The notes under the pieces were generated by a model. That model did not search any database and was not told the DNA's origin. It saw only the letters and a program-made list of their open reading frames with translations. The position numbers and the translations under genes are program-made. Below are positions 51,509 to 61,508 of a stretch of DNA of 64,000 bases, piece by piece. Within the stretch, counting starts at the first letter, position 1, and the number at the start of each line of letters is the position of its first letter. Source of the stretch: Thalassomonas viridans (GTDB taxonomy: Bacteria; Pseudomonadota; Gammaproteobacteria; Enterobacterales; Alteromonadaceae); assembly GCF_000948985.2 (NCBI RefSeq), contig NZ_CP059733.1, positions 1,240,001-1,304,000 on the forward strand, in the 5' to 3' direction.

Positions 51509-51802
51509 TTACTGTTCAAGCTTAAGCTTTTGTAAGCCTTGGTGGATCTCGTCTATTTGATCCCGGTAGTCCCTGATCTGCATTTTTAGGCGATAGTTCA
51601 CATACCAGATACCTTCACTGGTTTCCGGGGTGATGCAATCGGGTTCGCGTGCCACCGCGGCAAAGGCGTCACAGAGAAAAGAGCATTCGTCACTGAACTT
51701 GTTAAAGCTGTCGCAAAGCTCAAGGGATTTGCTCCTTATCTGCTTGAGTTTAGCTTCGCAATCTGGGAGATCGTCTTGATCAATTGAGTCTGAGTCATAC
51801 AT
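51509..51802 (-). CDS. Small Cys-containing hypothetical protein (97 aa)
   Basis: Unrecognised. Acidic N-terminus, predicted mostly helical, with Cys in DLPDCEAKL, SLELCDSFNKF, DECSFLCDAF and EPDCITPE, and a C-terminal coiled coil (MQIRDYRDQIDEIHQGLQKL). AAGGGAG lies 11 bases before the ATG. The start overlaps the stop of a 54-residue frame upstream (ATGTATGA), suggesting translational coupling. No membrane segment or signal peptide. Confidence 0.65.
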   Translation of the reverse strand: MYDSDSIDQDDLPDCEAKLKQIRSKSLELCDSFNKFSDECSFLCDAFAAVAREPDCITPETSEGIWYVNYRLKMQIRDYRDQIDEIHQGLQKLKLEQ

Positions 51803-51959
51803 GGTATTGGTCTCCCTTGGCTGTTGGTTGCATACAGTTGTGGTTAGAGCCGTTATGGCTGACTGGCAAATGCCGGGGGTTAGACGGGAGTCCTGGTATA
51901 ATTTCTGTTAAAGAAACTTTAACTGAGTGAAACTCTGGCATATCATTAATATTAGCCAT
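51795..51959 (-). CDS. Small hypothetical protein (54 aa)
   Basis: Frame from ATG at 51959 to TGA at 51795, beginning MANINDMPEFHSVKVSLTEI and ending KGDQYHV. AGAGGAT lies just upstream of the start. Its stop overlaps the start of the 97-residue gene by eight bases. Rich in Pro, Asn and His, with one Cys; no known motif. Reality rests on ribosome-binding site and coupling. The 427 bases between this start and 52386 hold no further gene I can support, only promoter-like AT-rich sequence. Confidence 0.5.
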   Translation of the reverse strand: MANINDMPEFHSVKVSLTEIIPGLPSNPRHLPVSHNGSNHNCMQPTAKGDQYHV

Positions 51960-52386
51960 GATAGATATCCTCTATAGGTGGATCTATTGTGGTCAGCTTC
52001 CTCTGAGTGTTGGTCGCACTTAGGGGGAGCGCCTGCTTTAAGTGTTAATTCTCTTTTTAAATACCTCCGTTGGTGAGTGATTCACCCTTAGGCATAGTTC
52101 ATGATGCTGAAAAAATCAACAGAGATGGGAAACTTTAGGTTGGAAAGTTTAATGGCTTTTGAACTTTTTTAGATGCTAATTGAGATAGGCTCTCTTTTAG
52201 GTAGGGGTTGTGTTATTTATCAAAAGCTTATCGGTGTTCGTATACGCAAGCTGTGCCGGATTTTAACGGACAGTTCATCGTAAGGCAGAGCTCGGCAACT
52301 TATTTCTTTATGTAAAAAAAATGTTGCAATTAACCGTTGCGATGTTACTTTTATTAACTCTTTGGAAATTAATTAAAGGAATAAAT

Positions 52387-52542
52387 ATGAAATTACAGTT
52401 AAAGAAAAAGCACTTAAAAAGCTTATCAAAAGATAAAAAGTCTTTGCCTGTTGAAATGACCAAACATATTGCCGGTGCTGCACGTTTCAGTGAAGATTCT
52501 TGTGCCTGTATACCTACTGACAGGCATCAATTCCTCGACTAG
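52387..52542 (+). CDS. Putative orphan RiPP precursor peptide (51 aa)
   Basis: AAAGGA lies six bases before the ATG; a longer in-frame start upstream would add a hydrophobic stretch and has no such site. The leader is Lys/Leu-rich (MKLQLKKKHLKSLSKDKKSL) with an LxLxKK pattern like leaders of class I lanthipeptide-type precursors. AGA at residues 29-31 resembles a double-glycine-like cleavage site. The 20-residue core contains Ser35, Ser38, Cys39, Cys41 and Thr44 (SCACIPT). No LanB/LanC, radical-SAM, YcaO or transporter gene is in the window. The identity is inferred from composition and layout; an ordinary small protein remains possible. Confidence 0.6.
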   Translation: MKLQLKKKHLKSLSKDKKSLPVEMTKHIAGAARFSEDSCACIPTDRHQFLD

Positions 52543-52557
52543 AGGTTTTCAGAAATT

Positions 52558-52590
52558 AAAAAGGCTGCTGAATCATTCAGCAGCCTTTTT
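52558..52590. terminator. Bidirectional terminator
   Basis: AAAAAGGCTGCTGAA and TTCAGCAGCCTTTTT around TCA, a perfect 15-bp stem with A/T tails. It serves the peptide gene and convergent mutS. Confidence 0.93.
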
Positions 52591-52613
52591 ATTTGCCCGG
52601 GAACAAGCTGAAA

Positions 52614-55175
52614 TTACAGCTGTTCTTTCAGGTTAAAGAGTAAATCCAGCGCCTGTCTCGGACTCAAGTCATTAATATCGGTGGCCGCTAAAACATCCAC
52701 CACAGGATGGTTATTGTCCATCAGCGGCAGCTGCTCAAAGCTGGCTTCACTTGCCGGTAAGATCGACGGTGCCTGCTGGTTTTCCAGTTCCGCCAATCTT
52801 TGTTTTGCCCTGTGGATCACGGTTTTCGGTACACCGGCCAGTTGTGCCACCTGCAGGCCGAAACTTTTGCTGGCGGCCCCTTCCTGCACCGCGTGCATGA
52901 AAATAATATTATCATTATGCTCAACCGCATCCAGGTGAACATTGGCCAGGCTGGGGATTTGCTCTGCCAGCAGGGTCAGCTCGAAATAATGGCTGGCGAA
53001 CAGGGTAAAGGCGCGGGTTTTATTGGCGAGCATTTCTGCGCAGGCCCAGGCCAGGGATAAACCGTCGTAGGTGCTGGTACCACGACCGATTTCATCGAGC
53101 AGCACCAGGCTTTTATCTGTGGCGTTATGTAAAATATTGGCGGTTTCTGTCATTTCCACCATGAAAGTAGAGCGGCCGCTGGCGAGGTCGTCGGAAGCGC
53201 CGATACGGGTGAAGATACGGTCTACCATGCCGATTTTTGCCGTACTGGCGGGGACATAACAGCCGATATGGGCTAGCAATACTATTAAGGCGGTTTGGCG
53301 CATATAAGTCGATTTACCGCCCATGTTCGGGCCGGTAATGATCAGCATTTTCCGGTCCTGGTTTAAGGCAACCGGGTTGGCAATAAAGGCCTCTTCCGTC
53401 ATCTGCTCTACCACCGGGTGGCGGCCCGCTTCGATTTCGACGCCGGGCTGGCTGTTTAATTGCGGTTTTACATAGTTTAAGGTTTCTGCCCTTTCCGCGA
53501 AGGTGTTGAGTACGTCCAGCTCTGCCAGTCCCTGGGCCAGTTGCTGTAACTCTGCCAGTTGTGGCAATACCTGGTCGAAAAGTTCTTCGTACAGGCGTTT
53601 TTCCAGGGCCAGGAATTTACTTTGGGCGCTGAGCACGGTTTCTTCGTGCTGTTTCAGTTCTTCGGTAATATAACGCTCGTTGTTTTTCAGGGTCTGGCGG
53701 CGGATATATTCCGGCGGCACATCACCTGAGGAAGCGCGACCTACTTCAATGAAGAAGCCGTGTACCTTGTTGTAACCTACTTTCAGGCTGTGGATGCCGG
53801 TGCGGGCTTTTTCCCTTTCTTCGATTTCCGCCAGGAAATCGGTGGCGCCGTCGCTTAAATCCCTTAACCTGTCCAGCTCCTGGTGATAGCCGGGGGCGAT
53901 CACGCCGCCATCCCGGATCAGTACCGGCGGGTTCTCTACTATTGCTTGTTCCAGCAAGTGCTGAATTTGCGGCATTGGCTGGGTTTGTTGGGCCAGTTGC
54001 AGTAAATAGTCTTTGGGGCTGGTTGCCAGTACCTGCTGTAATTCGTCCAGTTGCTGCAGGGCGTTACGCAGGCGGGCGAAATCCCGCGGCCGGGCAGATC
54101 TTAAGGCGATACGGGAGACGATACGTTCTACATCCCCTAAAGGTTTAAGCAGCTGAAACAACTCTTCCTGCAGGTCCTGCGCTAGAATATCGCTGATGGC
54201 GTTTTGCCGGTTGGTCAGTGTGCTTAGTTCTCTTAGCGGGAAATGCAGCCAGCGTTTGAGCAGCCGGGAACCCATAGGGGTGGCGCTTTTATCTAAGATC
54301 GATGCCAGGGTATTTTCCAGACCGCCGGAAAGGTTGACGGTTAATTCCAGGTTGCGCCGGGTGGCGGCGTCCAGCACGACGCCGGTAGCCGAAGATTCGC
54401 TGATAATGGCCCGGATATGGGGCAGGGCGGTGCGCTGGCTGTCTTTAACGTATTGAAACAGGCAACCGGCGGCGGCCAGGCCACGGGTTTGCTCGCTTAC
54501 GCCAAAACCCGACAGCTCTTTGGTGCCAAACTGTTGATTGAGCAGTTTTACCGCGGTATCGAGATCGTACTCCCAGTCGGGACGGCGGCGCAGGCCTTTT
54601 CTTTGTTCGATCAAAGGCATTTGGGAGAAAGACTCGGGGTAAAGTAATTCCGCCGGGGATAAACGCTGCAATTCCGCCTGTAACTGCTCACTGTTTCTGG
54701 GCTCAGTTAACACAAAACGGCCGCTGGTCATGTCCAGGTAAGCCAAACCGAATCCCTGGGCGGTTTCGGCAATGGCGACAATCAGGTTATCCTGCCGATC
54801 CGATAATAGCGCCTCGTCGCTGACTGTGCCCGGAGTAACGACTTTGACGACTTTACGTTCTACCGGACCTTTGCTGGTGGCGGGATCGCCGATTTGCTCA
54901 CACAGGGCAACCGATTCACCTAGCTGGACTAATTTCGCCAGATAAGATTCCACCGCATGATAAGGCACGCCCGCCATAGGAATGGCATTGCCGCCGGACT
55001 TGCCCCGGGCGGTGAGGGAAATATCCAGCAAATCCGAGGCTTTTTTAGCATCGTCAAAAAACAGCTCGTAAAAATCTCCCATGCGGTAAAACACCAATAT
55101 ATGGGGAAACTCGGCTTTAATGGTCAGATACTGGCGCATCATAGGGGTATGGGAGGAAAAATCTGTCGTCGTCAT
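52614..55175 (-). CDS. mutS: DNA mismatch repair protein MutS
   Basis: 853 residues. The mismatch-binding Phe-x-Glu lies near the N-terminus ([15 protein letters not shown]). The ATPase has Walker [14 protein letters not shown] near 615, [12 protein letters not shown] and the FASHYFELT switch. The end has the short dimer/tetramer helix ([12 protein letters not shown]). It recognises mismatches and recruits MutL. It is divergent from recA across 319 bases. Confidence 0.98.
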   Translation of the reverse strand: MTTTDFSSHTPMMRQYLTIKAEFPHILVFYRMGDFYELFFDDAKKASDLLDISLTARGKSGGNAIPMAGVPYHAVESYLAKLVQLGESVALCEQIGDPATSKGPVERKVVKVVTPGTVSDEALLSDRQDNLIVAIAETAQGFGLAYLDMTSGRFVLTEPRNSEQLQAELQRLSPAELLYPESFSQMPLIEQRKGLRRRPDWEYDLDTAVKLLNQQFGTKELSGFGVSEQTRGLAAAGCLFQYVKDSQRTALPHIRAIISESSATGVVLDAATRRNLELTVNLSGGLENTLASILDKSATPMGSRLLKRWLHFPLRELSTLTNRQNAISDILAQDLQEELFQLLKPLGDVERIVSRIALRSARPRDFARLRNALQQLDELQQVLATSPKDYLLQLAQQTQPMPQIQHLLEQAIVENPPVLIRDGGVIAPGYHQELDRLRDLSDGATDFLAEIEEREKARTGIHSLKVGYNKVHGFFIEVGRASSGDVPPEYIRRQTLKNNERYITEELKQHEETVLSAQSKFLALEKRLYEELFDQVLPQLAELQQLAQGLAELDVLNTFAERAETLNYVKPQLNSQPGVEIEAGRHPVVEQMTEEAFIANPVALNQDRKMLIITGPNMGGKSTYMRQTALIVLLAHIGCYVPASTAKIGMVDRIFTRIGASDDLASGRSTFMVEMTETANILHNATDKSLVLLDEIGRGTSTYDGLSLAWACAEMLANKTRAFTLFASHYFELTLLAEQIPSLANVHLDAVEHNDNIIFMHAVQEGAASKSFGLQVAQLAGVPKTVIHRAKQRLAELENQQAPSILPASEASFEQLPLMDNNHPVVDVLAATDINDLSPRQALDLLFNLKEQL

Positions 55176-55421
55176 TGTTCTTGGATTATTTGTTAACTGG
55201 CATTACACATGCGGAAAAATATTAGCGGGCAATTATGCCACAGCCTTGGGGTAGAAATCTTTAGTTATTAGTTCAAGCGGTGAATTAACAAAAACTACTG
55301 GATAGAAAAGCGGTGTGAGTTTAAAAGCCGGAATTGGGCGATAATTTTTTGAAAAATAATTTTGCTTAACTAACAAAGCTTTATCAGGAAAGTTGAATTA
55401 AAATGGCAAAATAACTTGATG

Positions 55422-55437
55422 CTGTACGACTATACAG
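55422..55437. promoter_or_regulatory. LexA box upstream of recA
   Basis: CTGTACGACTATACAG fits the LexA operator CTGT-N8-ACAG exactly, 58 bases before the recA start. It shows that recA is under SOS control. The rest of the 55176-55494 gap shows only AT-rich promoter sequence. Confidence 0.93.
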
Positions 55438-55494
55438 TATACTGGCGTCATCAAAACAGATAAAATCTATCCTATTTTTTTCGTGGAGCGATAA

Positions 55495-56523
55495 ATGGAC
55501 GATAACAAAGAAAAAGCACTTTCAGCGGCGTTAAGCCAAATTGAGCGTCAGTTCGGTAAGGGCTCAATCATGAAGCTGGGTGAGAACCGCAGCATGGAAG
55601 TTGAGACTATTTCTACCGGATCTCTGGGTCTGGACGTCGCCTTAGGTGCCGGTGGTTTACCTTTAGGCCGTGTTGTTGAAATTTATGGTCCTGAGTCCAG
55701 CGGTAAAACGACCTTGACCCTGGAAGTGATTGCCGAAGCCCAACGCAACGGTAAAGTATGTGCCTTCGTTGATGCCGAGCACGCCCTTGACCCGATTTAT
55801 GCGGAGAAACTGGGTGTTAACATCAATGATCTTTTAGTTTCCCAACCGGACACCGGTGAGCAGGCATTAGAGATTTGTGACATGCTAACCCGTTCCGGTG
55901 CCATCGACGTGATCGTGGTTGACTCGGTAGCGGCATTAACGCCGAAAGCGGAAATCGAAGGGGATATGGGTGACTCCCACATGGGTCTGCAGGCCCGTAT
56001 GTTATCCCAGGCGATGCGTAAGCTTACCGGTAACCTGAAGCAGTCCAACACCATGCTGATCTTTATCAACCAGATCCGTATGAAGATAGGTGTGATGTTC
56101 GGCAGCCCGGAAACTACTACCGGTGGTAACGCCCTGAAATTCTATGCTTCGGTACGTCTGGATATCCGCCGTATCGGCGCGGTGAAAAGCGGCGATGAAA
56201 TTGTCGGTAACGAAACCCGGGTTAAAGTGGTTAAGAACAAGATAGCCCCGCCGTTTAAACAGGTTGAATTCCAGATCCTTTACGGTGAAGGCATTAACAG
56301 CCTAGGCGAATTGATCGACCTGGGTGTACAGCACAAGATGGTGGAAAAAGCCGGTGCCTGGTACAGCTATAACGGCGAACGTATCGGTCAGGGTAAGGCA
56401 AACGCCACTAAATACCTGGACGAGCATCCGGAAATGGCCCAGGAAATTGACGGTCGCCTGCGTGAGTTGTTATTAACGAGAAATGTTGATAGCGAAGCAA
56501 AGGAAGAAAGTGCAAGCGAGTAA
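55495..56523 (+). CDS. recA: Recombinase A
   Basis: 342 residues. Walker [15 protein letters not shown], loop L1-L2 region ([37 protein letters not shown]) and the acidic C-terminus (EAKEESASE) are all canonical. It catalyses strand exchange and LexA self-cleavage. No recX follows; metA is next. TGGAGCG lies six bases before the ATG. Confidence 0.99.
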   Translation: MDDNKEKALSAALSQIERQFGKGSIMKLGENRSMEVETISTGSLGLDVALGAGGLPLGRVVEIYGPESSGKTTLTLEVIAEAQRNGKVCAFVDAEHALDPIYAEKLGVNINDLLVSQPDTGEQALEICDMLTRSGAIDVIVVDSVAALTPKAEIEGDMGDSHMGLQARMLSQAMRKLTGNLKQSNTMLIFINQIRMKIGVMFGSPETTTGGNALKFYASVRLDIRRIGAVKSGDEIVGNETRVKVVKNKIAPPFKQVEFQILYGEGINSLGELIDLGVQHKMVEKAGAWYSYNGERIGQGKANATKYLDEHPEMAQEIDGRLRELLLTRNVDSEAKEESASE

Positions 56524-56558
56524 TCGCTTTAGCTGTTAACTCGGTTAAGTTTACTAAA

Positions 56559-56587
56559 AACCACTGCCCCGGCAGTGGTTTTTTTGT
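56559..56587 (+). terminator. recA terminator
   Basis: AACCACTGC and GCAGTGGTT around a short CCCG loop, then seven T. Confidence 0.88.
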
Positions 56588-56686
56588 GCCTGTAATTTAA
56601 GTTTGGGCTGTTGTGACAGTTGATATGTTGTGACTCTGAGTAGCTGATTATTTAGTTTGACTGAAAAAGCATAAATAAAATATTTT

Positions 56687-56710
56687 AGACGTCTATACGT
56701 TTAGAGGTTG
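56687..56710. promoter_or_regulatory. MetJ operator: three consecutive met boxes
   Basis: AGACGTCT (perfect), ATACGTTT and AGAGGTTG stand end to end on an 8-base register, the known MetJ arrangement. A TTGACA at 56708 could be the -35 of the metA promoter, so MetJ with SAM would block it. Confidence 0.8.
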
Positions 56711-56776
56711 ACATATCTAGATTTCCAAGTCACATTAAGCACTTTACTCTTAGTGCTTTCGATTAGGTTGACGGTT

Positions 56777-57718
56777 ATGCCCATTAAAATTCCGGATCAG
56801 TTACCCGCTTTATCCATTCTTGATAATGAAAATATCTTTGTCATGTCTGAGCACAGGGCGGTTAACCAGGACATTCGTCCGATGGAAGTGGCCATTCTCA
56901 ACCTGATGCCGAATAAAATCGAAACCGAAGTACAAATCTTACGTATGCTGGCTAATACGCCGTTGCAGATCAATGTCGAGTTTGTGCGTATTCATGCCGA
57001 AGAATCCCGGCATACGCCGAAAGAGCACTTGGATACTTTTTACCGCCTGTTTGACGATATCAGGGACAAACAATACGATGGCCTGATCGTTACCGGGGCA
57101 CCGCTGGCCCTGCTTGATTATCATCAGGTGACTTTCTGGGATAAGATCTGCGAGGTCTTTGACTGGGCGGAGAAAAACGTTACTTCCACCATGTTTTCCT
57201 GTTGGGCTGCCCATGCCGCCCTCTATCATCATTACGGCATTAACCGCCATTTGCGTGATAACAAGCTTTCCGGGGTATATGAGCATAGTCCGCTGGATGC
57301 CAGAGAGCAGCTGACCCGGGGCTTTGACGGCTGTTTTAAGGTGCCGCATTCCCGCTATGGCTATATCAGTAAAGAAGATTACCTTGCCATTCCGGGGCTG
57401 AGAATATTGGCCGAATCCGAAGAGGCGGGCGTATATCTGGCTGCCAGTGAAAACAAGCAGCAGGTATACCTGACCGGGCACCCCGAGTATGATGCCAGCA
57501 CCCTGGCGGAAGAGTACCAAAGGGATCTGCAGGCTGATTTAGCTCCGGCAATACCCGAGAATTATTTCCCGCAAAACAATCCGGACAAGTCGCCGCTCAG
57601 CTCCTGGCGCAGTCACGGCAGTTTATTGTTTACCAACTGGCTCAACTATTACGTTTACCAAATTACACCTTACAAACTGGATGCCGACAATATCCAGGCT
57701 ATCCATCCGGGAGTTTAA
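56777..57718 (+). CDS. metA: Homoserine O-succinyltransferase (MetA type)
   Basis: 313 residues from [15 protein letters not shown], the family's usual start; the in-frame ATG at 56708 overlaps the operator and is unlikely. The nucleophile Cys lies in [16 protein letters not shown] and the catalytic His and Glu in LTGHPEYD. It activates homoserine with an acyl-CoA; succinyl is the likely acyl group in gammaproteobacteria, but acetyl use occurs in some members. metH follows with one base between stop and start. Confidence 0.94.
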   Translation: MPIKIPDQLPALSILDNENIFVMSEHRAVNQDIRPMEVAILNLMPNKIETEVQILRMLANTPLQINVEFVRIHAEESRHTPKEHLDTFYRLFDDIRDKQYDGLIVTGAPLALLDYHQVTFWDKICEVFDWAEKNVTSTMFSCWAAHAALYHHYGINRHLRDNKLSGVYEHSPLDAREQLTRGFDGCFKVPHSRYGYISKEDYLAIPGLRILAESEEAGVYLAASENKQQVYLTGHPEYDASTLAEEYQRDLQADLAPAIPENYFPQNNPDKSPLSSWRSHGSLLFTNWLNYYVYQITPYKLDADNIQAIHPGV

Positions 57719-57719
57719 T

Positions 57720-60700
57720 ATGAAGCAGTCCGACTCTTTTGATTTATTTACGCAGCAACTCAAAGACAGGATATTAATTCTTGATGGCGCCATGGGCACT
57801 ATGATCCAGGCGTACAAGCTTGAAGAGCAGGATTACCGCGGTGAGCGTTTTGCCGACTGGCACTGTGACGTTAAGGGCAATAATGATCTTCTGGTATTAA
57901 CCCAGCCGGATATTATCCGCGACATTCACCGGGAGTATCTGGAAGCCGGGGCTGATATCCTGGAAACCAATACCTTTAATGCCACCACCATCGCCATGGA
58001 TGATTACGAAATGGCGGATATCAGTGCAGAGATCAACAAGGTGGCGGCGCAGCTGGCGCGCGAGCTGGCGGATGAATATAACCGCAAGACGCCGGACAAG
58101 CCCAGGTTTGTCGCCGGGGTACTGGGGCCGACTAACCGTACCTGCTCGATATCGCCGGATGTCAATGATCCCGCTTTTCGTAACATCACCTTTGAGCAGC
58201 TAAAAGAGGCTTATATCGAGTCCACTTTGGCGCTGATCGAAGGCGGCTCGGATATTATTTTGATCGAAACCATTTTCGATACCCTCAATGCCAAGGCGGC
58301 CATCTTCGCGGTGGAAGAGGCTTTTGAGCGGGTAAACCTCAGGCTGCCGGTGATGATTTCCGGCACCATAACCGATGCTTCCGGGCGTACCTTGTCCGGG
58401 CAAACCACGGAAGGCTTTTATAATTCCCTGCGTCATGCCAAGCCGGTTTCTTTTGGCCTGAACTGCGCCTTGGGGCCGGTGGAACTGCGCCAGTACGTGG
58501 AAGAGCTGAGCCGTATCAGTGATGTTGCGGTTTCCGCCCACCCCAATGCCGGTTTGCCCAATGCCTTTGGCGAATATGACTTCTCGGTGGCGGACATGAA
58601 CAGCCATGTGAAGGAATGGGCCGAGTCCGGGTTTTTAAATATTATCGGCGGTTGCTGCGGCACCACCCCCGAGCATATCAGGGGCATGTTGGAGTCGGTT
58701 GAAGGTGTCAAACCCAGGGAAATCAAAGCCCGGGATATTGCCTGCCGCTTGTCCGGCCTGGAAGCCCTGAACATTACCAATGATACCCTGTTCGTGAATG
58801 TCGGCGAGCGCACCAATGTTACCGGCTCGGCGATCTTTAAGCGGCTGATCACCGAAGAGAATTACGACCAGGCCATCGCCGTGGCGCTGCAGCAGGTGGA
58901 GAACGGCGCGCAGATCATCGACATCAACATGGATGAAGGCATGCTGGACTCAAAAGCCGCCATGGTGCGCTTTTTGAACCTGATCGCCGGTGAGCCGGAT
59001 ATTGCCAAGGTGCCTGTGATGATCGACTCTTCCAAGTGGGATATTCTTGAAGCGGGCCTGCAATGTATCCAGGGCAAGGGCATAGTTAACTCTATCAGCT
59101 TAAAGGAAGGCGAGGAAATTTTCAGGCACCAGGCCAAGCTTTTGCGCCGTTACGGCGCTGCCGTGATCGTCATGGCTTTTGATGAAGTGGGGCAGGCAGA
59201 CACCCGCGAGCGCAAGTTTGAGATTTGTCAGCGCGCCTACCGTATCCTGGTGGATGAGATAGGTTTTCCGCCGGAAGATATTATTTTTGATCCCAATATT
59301 TTTGCCGTGGCCACCGGTATTGAAGAGCATAATAACTATGCCCTCGACTTTATCGAGGCGGTGGCGGACATTAAGCAACACCTGCCGCATGCCATGGTGT
59401 CCGGAGGGGTATCCAATGTTTCTTTCTCTTTTAGGGGCAATAACCCGGTGCGTGAAGCCATACACGCGGTGTTTTTATACCATGCCATTAAAAACGGCAT
59501 GGATATGGGTATAGTGAATGCCGGTCAGCTTGCCATCTACTCGGATATTCCGGAAAACCTGCGCCTTGCGGTGGAAGATGTTATCCAAAACAGCGATCCC
59601 GGTGCTACCGAGCGCCTGCTGGACGTGGCGGAAGCCTTCCGCGGCCAGGGGGGCAGTAAAAGCTCGGCGGTGGATTTAAGCTGGCGGGAATTGCCGGTGA
59701 ATAAACGCCTGGAGCATGCCCTGGTCAAAGGCATCAACGAATATATAGTCGAAGATACCGAAGCAGCCAGGCTTGAAGCACAAAGGCCGCTGGATGTGAT
59801 TGAAGGGCCGCTGATGGACGGCATGAATATCGTCGGCGATCTGTTCGGCGCCGGGGAAATGTTTTTGCCCCAGGTGGTGAAATCTGCCCGGGTTATGAAG
59901 CAGGCGGTGGCCTATCTTAACCCCTTTATCGAAGCGGAGAAAACCCAGGCCAGCTCCAACGGTAAAGTACTGTTGGCGACGGTGAAAGGAGATGTTCATG
60001 ACATCGGCAAGAATATCGTCGGCGTGGTTTTGCAGTGCAACAACTATGACATTATCGATCTTGGGGTGATGGTGTCCTGTGAAGAGATCTTACGGGTGGC
60101 CCGTGAGGAAAAGGTCGATATTATCGGCCTGTCCGGTTTGATCACCCCGTCGCTGGACGAAATGGTGCATGTGGCGAAAGAAATGAAACGCCAGGACTTT
60201 GAGTTGCCGCTCCTGATTGGCGGGGCCACCACGTCAAAAGCCCATACCGCGGTGAAAATCGAGCCCCAGTACCAGCATCCTGTGGTGTATGTGGCCAACG
60301 CTTCCCGTTCGGTTTCCGTGGTCACCAGCTTATTGTCGGATGAATTGCGGCCGGCATTTATGGAGCGCCAGACGGATGAATACCAGCGGGTGCGGGAACG
60401 CCATTACAAAAAAGGGCCGAGATCCAGCCTGGTTTCCCTGGAGCAGGCACGCGACAATGCCGTACCCATCAGCTTCGAGCATTATACCCCGGTAACCCCG
60501 AATAAGCTTGGTGTTACCGTACTGGATGAACTGGATCTGACTGTGGTCAGGAATTATATCGACTGGACGCCGTTTTTCATGACCTGGCAGTTGTCCGGCA
60601 AGTACCCGAAGATCCTTGAGCATGAGCTTATCGGCGAAGAAGCGCAAAAGCTCTTTAACGACGCCAATGCCATGCTGGATGATTTGATCGATAACAAGAA

Positions 60701-61412
60701 AGTGAAAGCCCGGGCGGTGTTTGGTTTATTCCCGGCGGTGCGGGATCAGGATGATTTAATCCTGTACCGGGATGATACGCGTGACGAAGAATTGATGACC
60801 TTACATCAGTTGCGTCAGCAAAGTAAGAAACCGGCAGGCCAGTATAACCGCTGTTTATCGGATTATGTTGCCGATAAAGCCTCGGGGATTCAAGATTATG
60901 CCGGTGCTTTCGCCGTCTCCGCCGGTTTTGGCGTCGATGAGCTGGTAAAAGTTTATGATGAAGATCACGACGCCTATAACAGTATCCTGTTAAAAGCGGT
61001 GGCGGATCGCCTGGCCGAGGCCAGCGCCGAATACCTGCATATGAAGATACGTACCGAATACTGGGGTTATGCCCCGGATGAAGCTTTGGATAACGAAGCC
61101 CTGATCCGTGAACAATACCAGGGCATACGCCCGGCGCCGGGTTATCCTGCCTGTCCCGAGCACACGGAAAAGGGGCTGTTGTGGCAGCTGCTGAACGTGA
61201 AAGAAAATATCGGCATGGAACTAACGTCCAGTTATGCCATGTGGCCGGGAGCTGCGGTTAGCGGCTGGTATTTCGCCCATCCGGATGCCAAGTATTTTGC
61301 CGTAGCCAAGGTAGCCAAAGATCAGGTGGAGGACTATGCCCGCCGTAAAGACATGACCCTGCCGCAAGCTGAACGCTGGCTGGCGGCTAACCTGGATTAT
61401 GAGCCTGAGTAA
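57720..61412 (+). CDS. metH: Cobalamin-dependent methionine synthase
   Basis: 1230 residues, full length. Homocysteine domain first ([20 protein letters not shown], zinc Cys pair in [13 protein letters not shown] near 310), then the pterin domain ([13 protein letters not shown]), the B12 domain with the His ligand in [17 protein letters not shown] near 757, and the reactivation domain ([16 protein letters not shown]). GGGAG lies six bases before the ATG chosen; an upstream in-frame start inside metA is unlikely. It methylates homocysteine using methyltetrahydrofolate and cobalamin. It forms an operon with metA, so it likely shares the MetJ control. Confidence 0.97.
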   Translation: MKQSDSFDLFTQQLKDRILILDGAMGTMIQAYKLEEQDYRGERFADWHCDVKGNNDLLVLTQPDIIRDIHREYLEAGADILETNTFNATTIAMDDYEMADISAEINKVAAQLARELADEYNRKTPDKPRFVAGVLGPTNRTCSISPDVNDPAFRNITFEQLKEAYIESTLALIEGGSDIILIETIFDTLNAKAAIFAVEEAFERVNLRLPVMISGTITDASGRTLSGQTTEGFYNSLRHAKPVSFGLNCALGPVELRQYVEELSRISDVAVSAHPNAGLPNAFGEYDFSVADMNSHVKEWAESGFLNIIGGCCGTTPEHIRGMLESVEGVKPREIKARDIACRLSGLEALNITNDTLFVNVGERTNVTGSAIFKRLITEENYDQAIAVALQQVENGAQIIDINMDEGMLDSKAAMVRFLNLIAGEPDIAKVPVMIDSSKWDILEAGLQCIQGKGIVNSISLKEGEEIFRHQAKLLRRYGAAVIVMAFDEVGQADTRERKFEICQRAYRILVDEIGFPPEDIIFDPNIFAVATGIEEHNNYALDFIEAVADIKQHLPHAMVSGGVSNVSFSFRGNNPVREAIHAVFLYHAIKNGMDMGIVNAGQLAIYSDIPENLRLAVEDVIQNSDPGATERLLDVAEAFRGQGGSKSSAVDLSWRELPVNKRLEHALVKGINEYIVEDTEAARLEAQRPLDVIEGPLMDGMNIVGDLFGAGEMFLPQVVKSARVMKQAVAYLNPFIEAEKTQASSNGKVLLATVKGDVHDIGKNIVGVVLQCNNYDIIDLGVMVSCEEILRVAREEKVDIIGLSGLITPSLDEMVHVAKEMKRQDFELPLLIGGATTSKAHTAVKIEPQYQHPVVYVANASRSVSVVTSLLSDELRPAFMERQTDEYQRVRERHYKKGPRSSLVSLEQARDNAVPISFEHYTPVTPNKLGVTVLDELDLTVVRNYIDWTPFFMTWQLSGKYPKILEHELIGEEAQKLFNDANAMLDDLIDNKKVKARAVFGLFPAVRDQDDLILYRDDTRDEELMTLHQLRQQSKKPAGQYNRCLSDYVADKASGIQDYAGAFAVSAGFGVDELVKVYDEDHDAYNSILLKAVADRLAEASAEYLHMKIRTEYWGYAPDEALDNEALIREQYQGIRPAPGYPACPEHTEKGLLWQLLNVKENIGMELTSSYAMWPGAAVSGWYFAHPDAKYFAVAKVAKDQVEDYARRKDMTLPQAERWLAANLDYEPE

Positions 61413-61439
61413 TGTTTTCCTGAATAAGCTGAGATAAAA

Positions 61440-61476
61440 AATAACCCGGTGACTGGTATAGTCACCGGGTTATTTG
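61440..61476. terminator. Bidirectional terminator between metH and the S9 peptidase
   Basis: AATAACCCGGTGAC and GTCACCGGGTTATT around a seven-base loop, a perfect 14-bp stem, between convergent genes. Confidence 0.92.
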
Positions 61477-61508
61477 TTTGTCTTACTTTTAGGGCTTAAC
61501 TTTTGCCG

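Noticed and set aside
52321..52386. Upstream hydrophobic extension of the 51-residue peptide
   Set aside because: The extended start has no ribosome-binding site, whereas AAAGGA stands six bases before the internal ATG and the peptide then has a typical leader.
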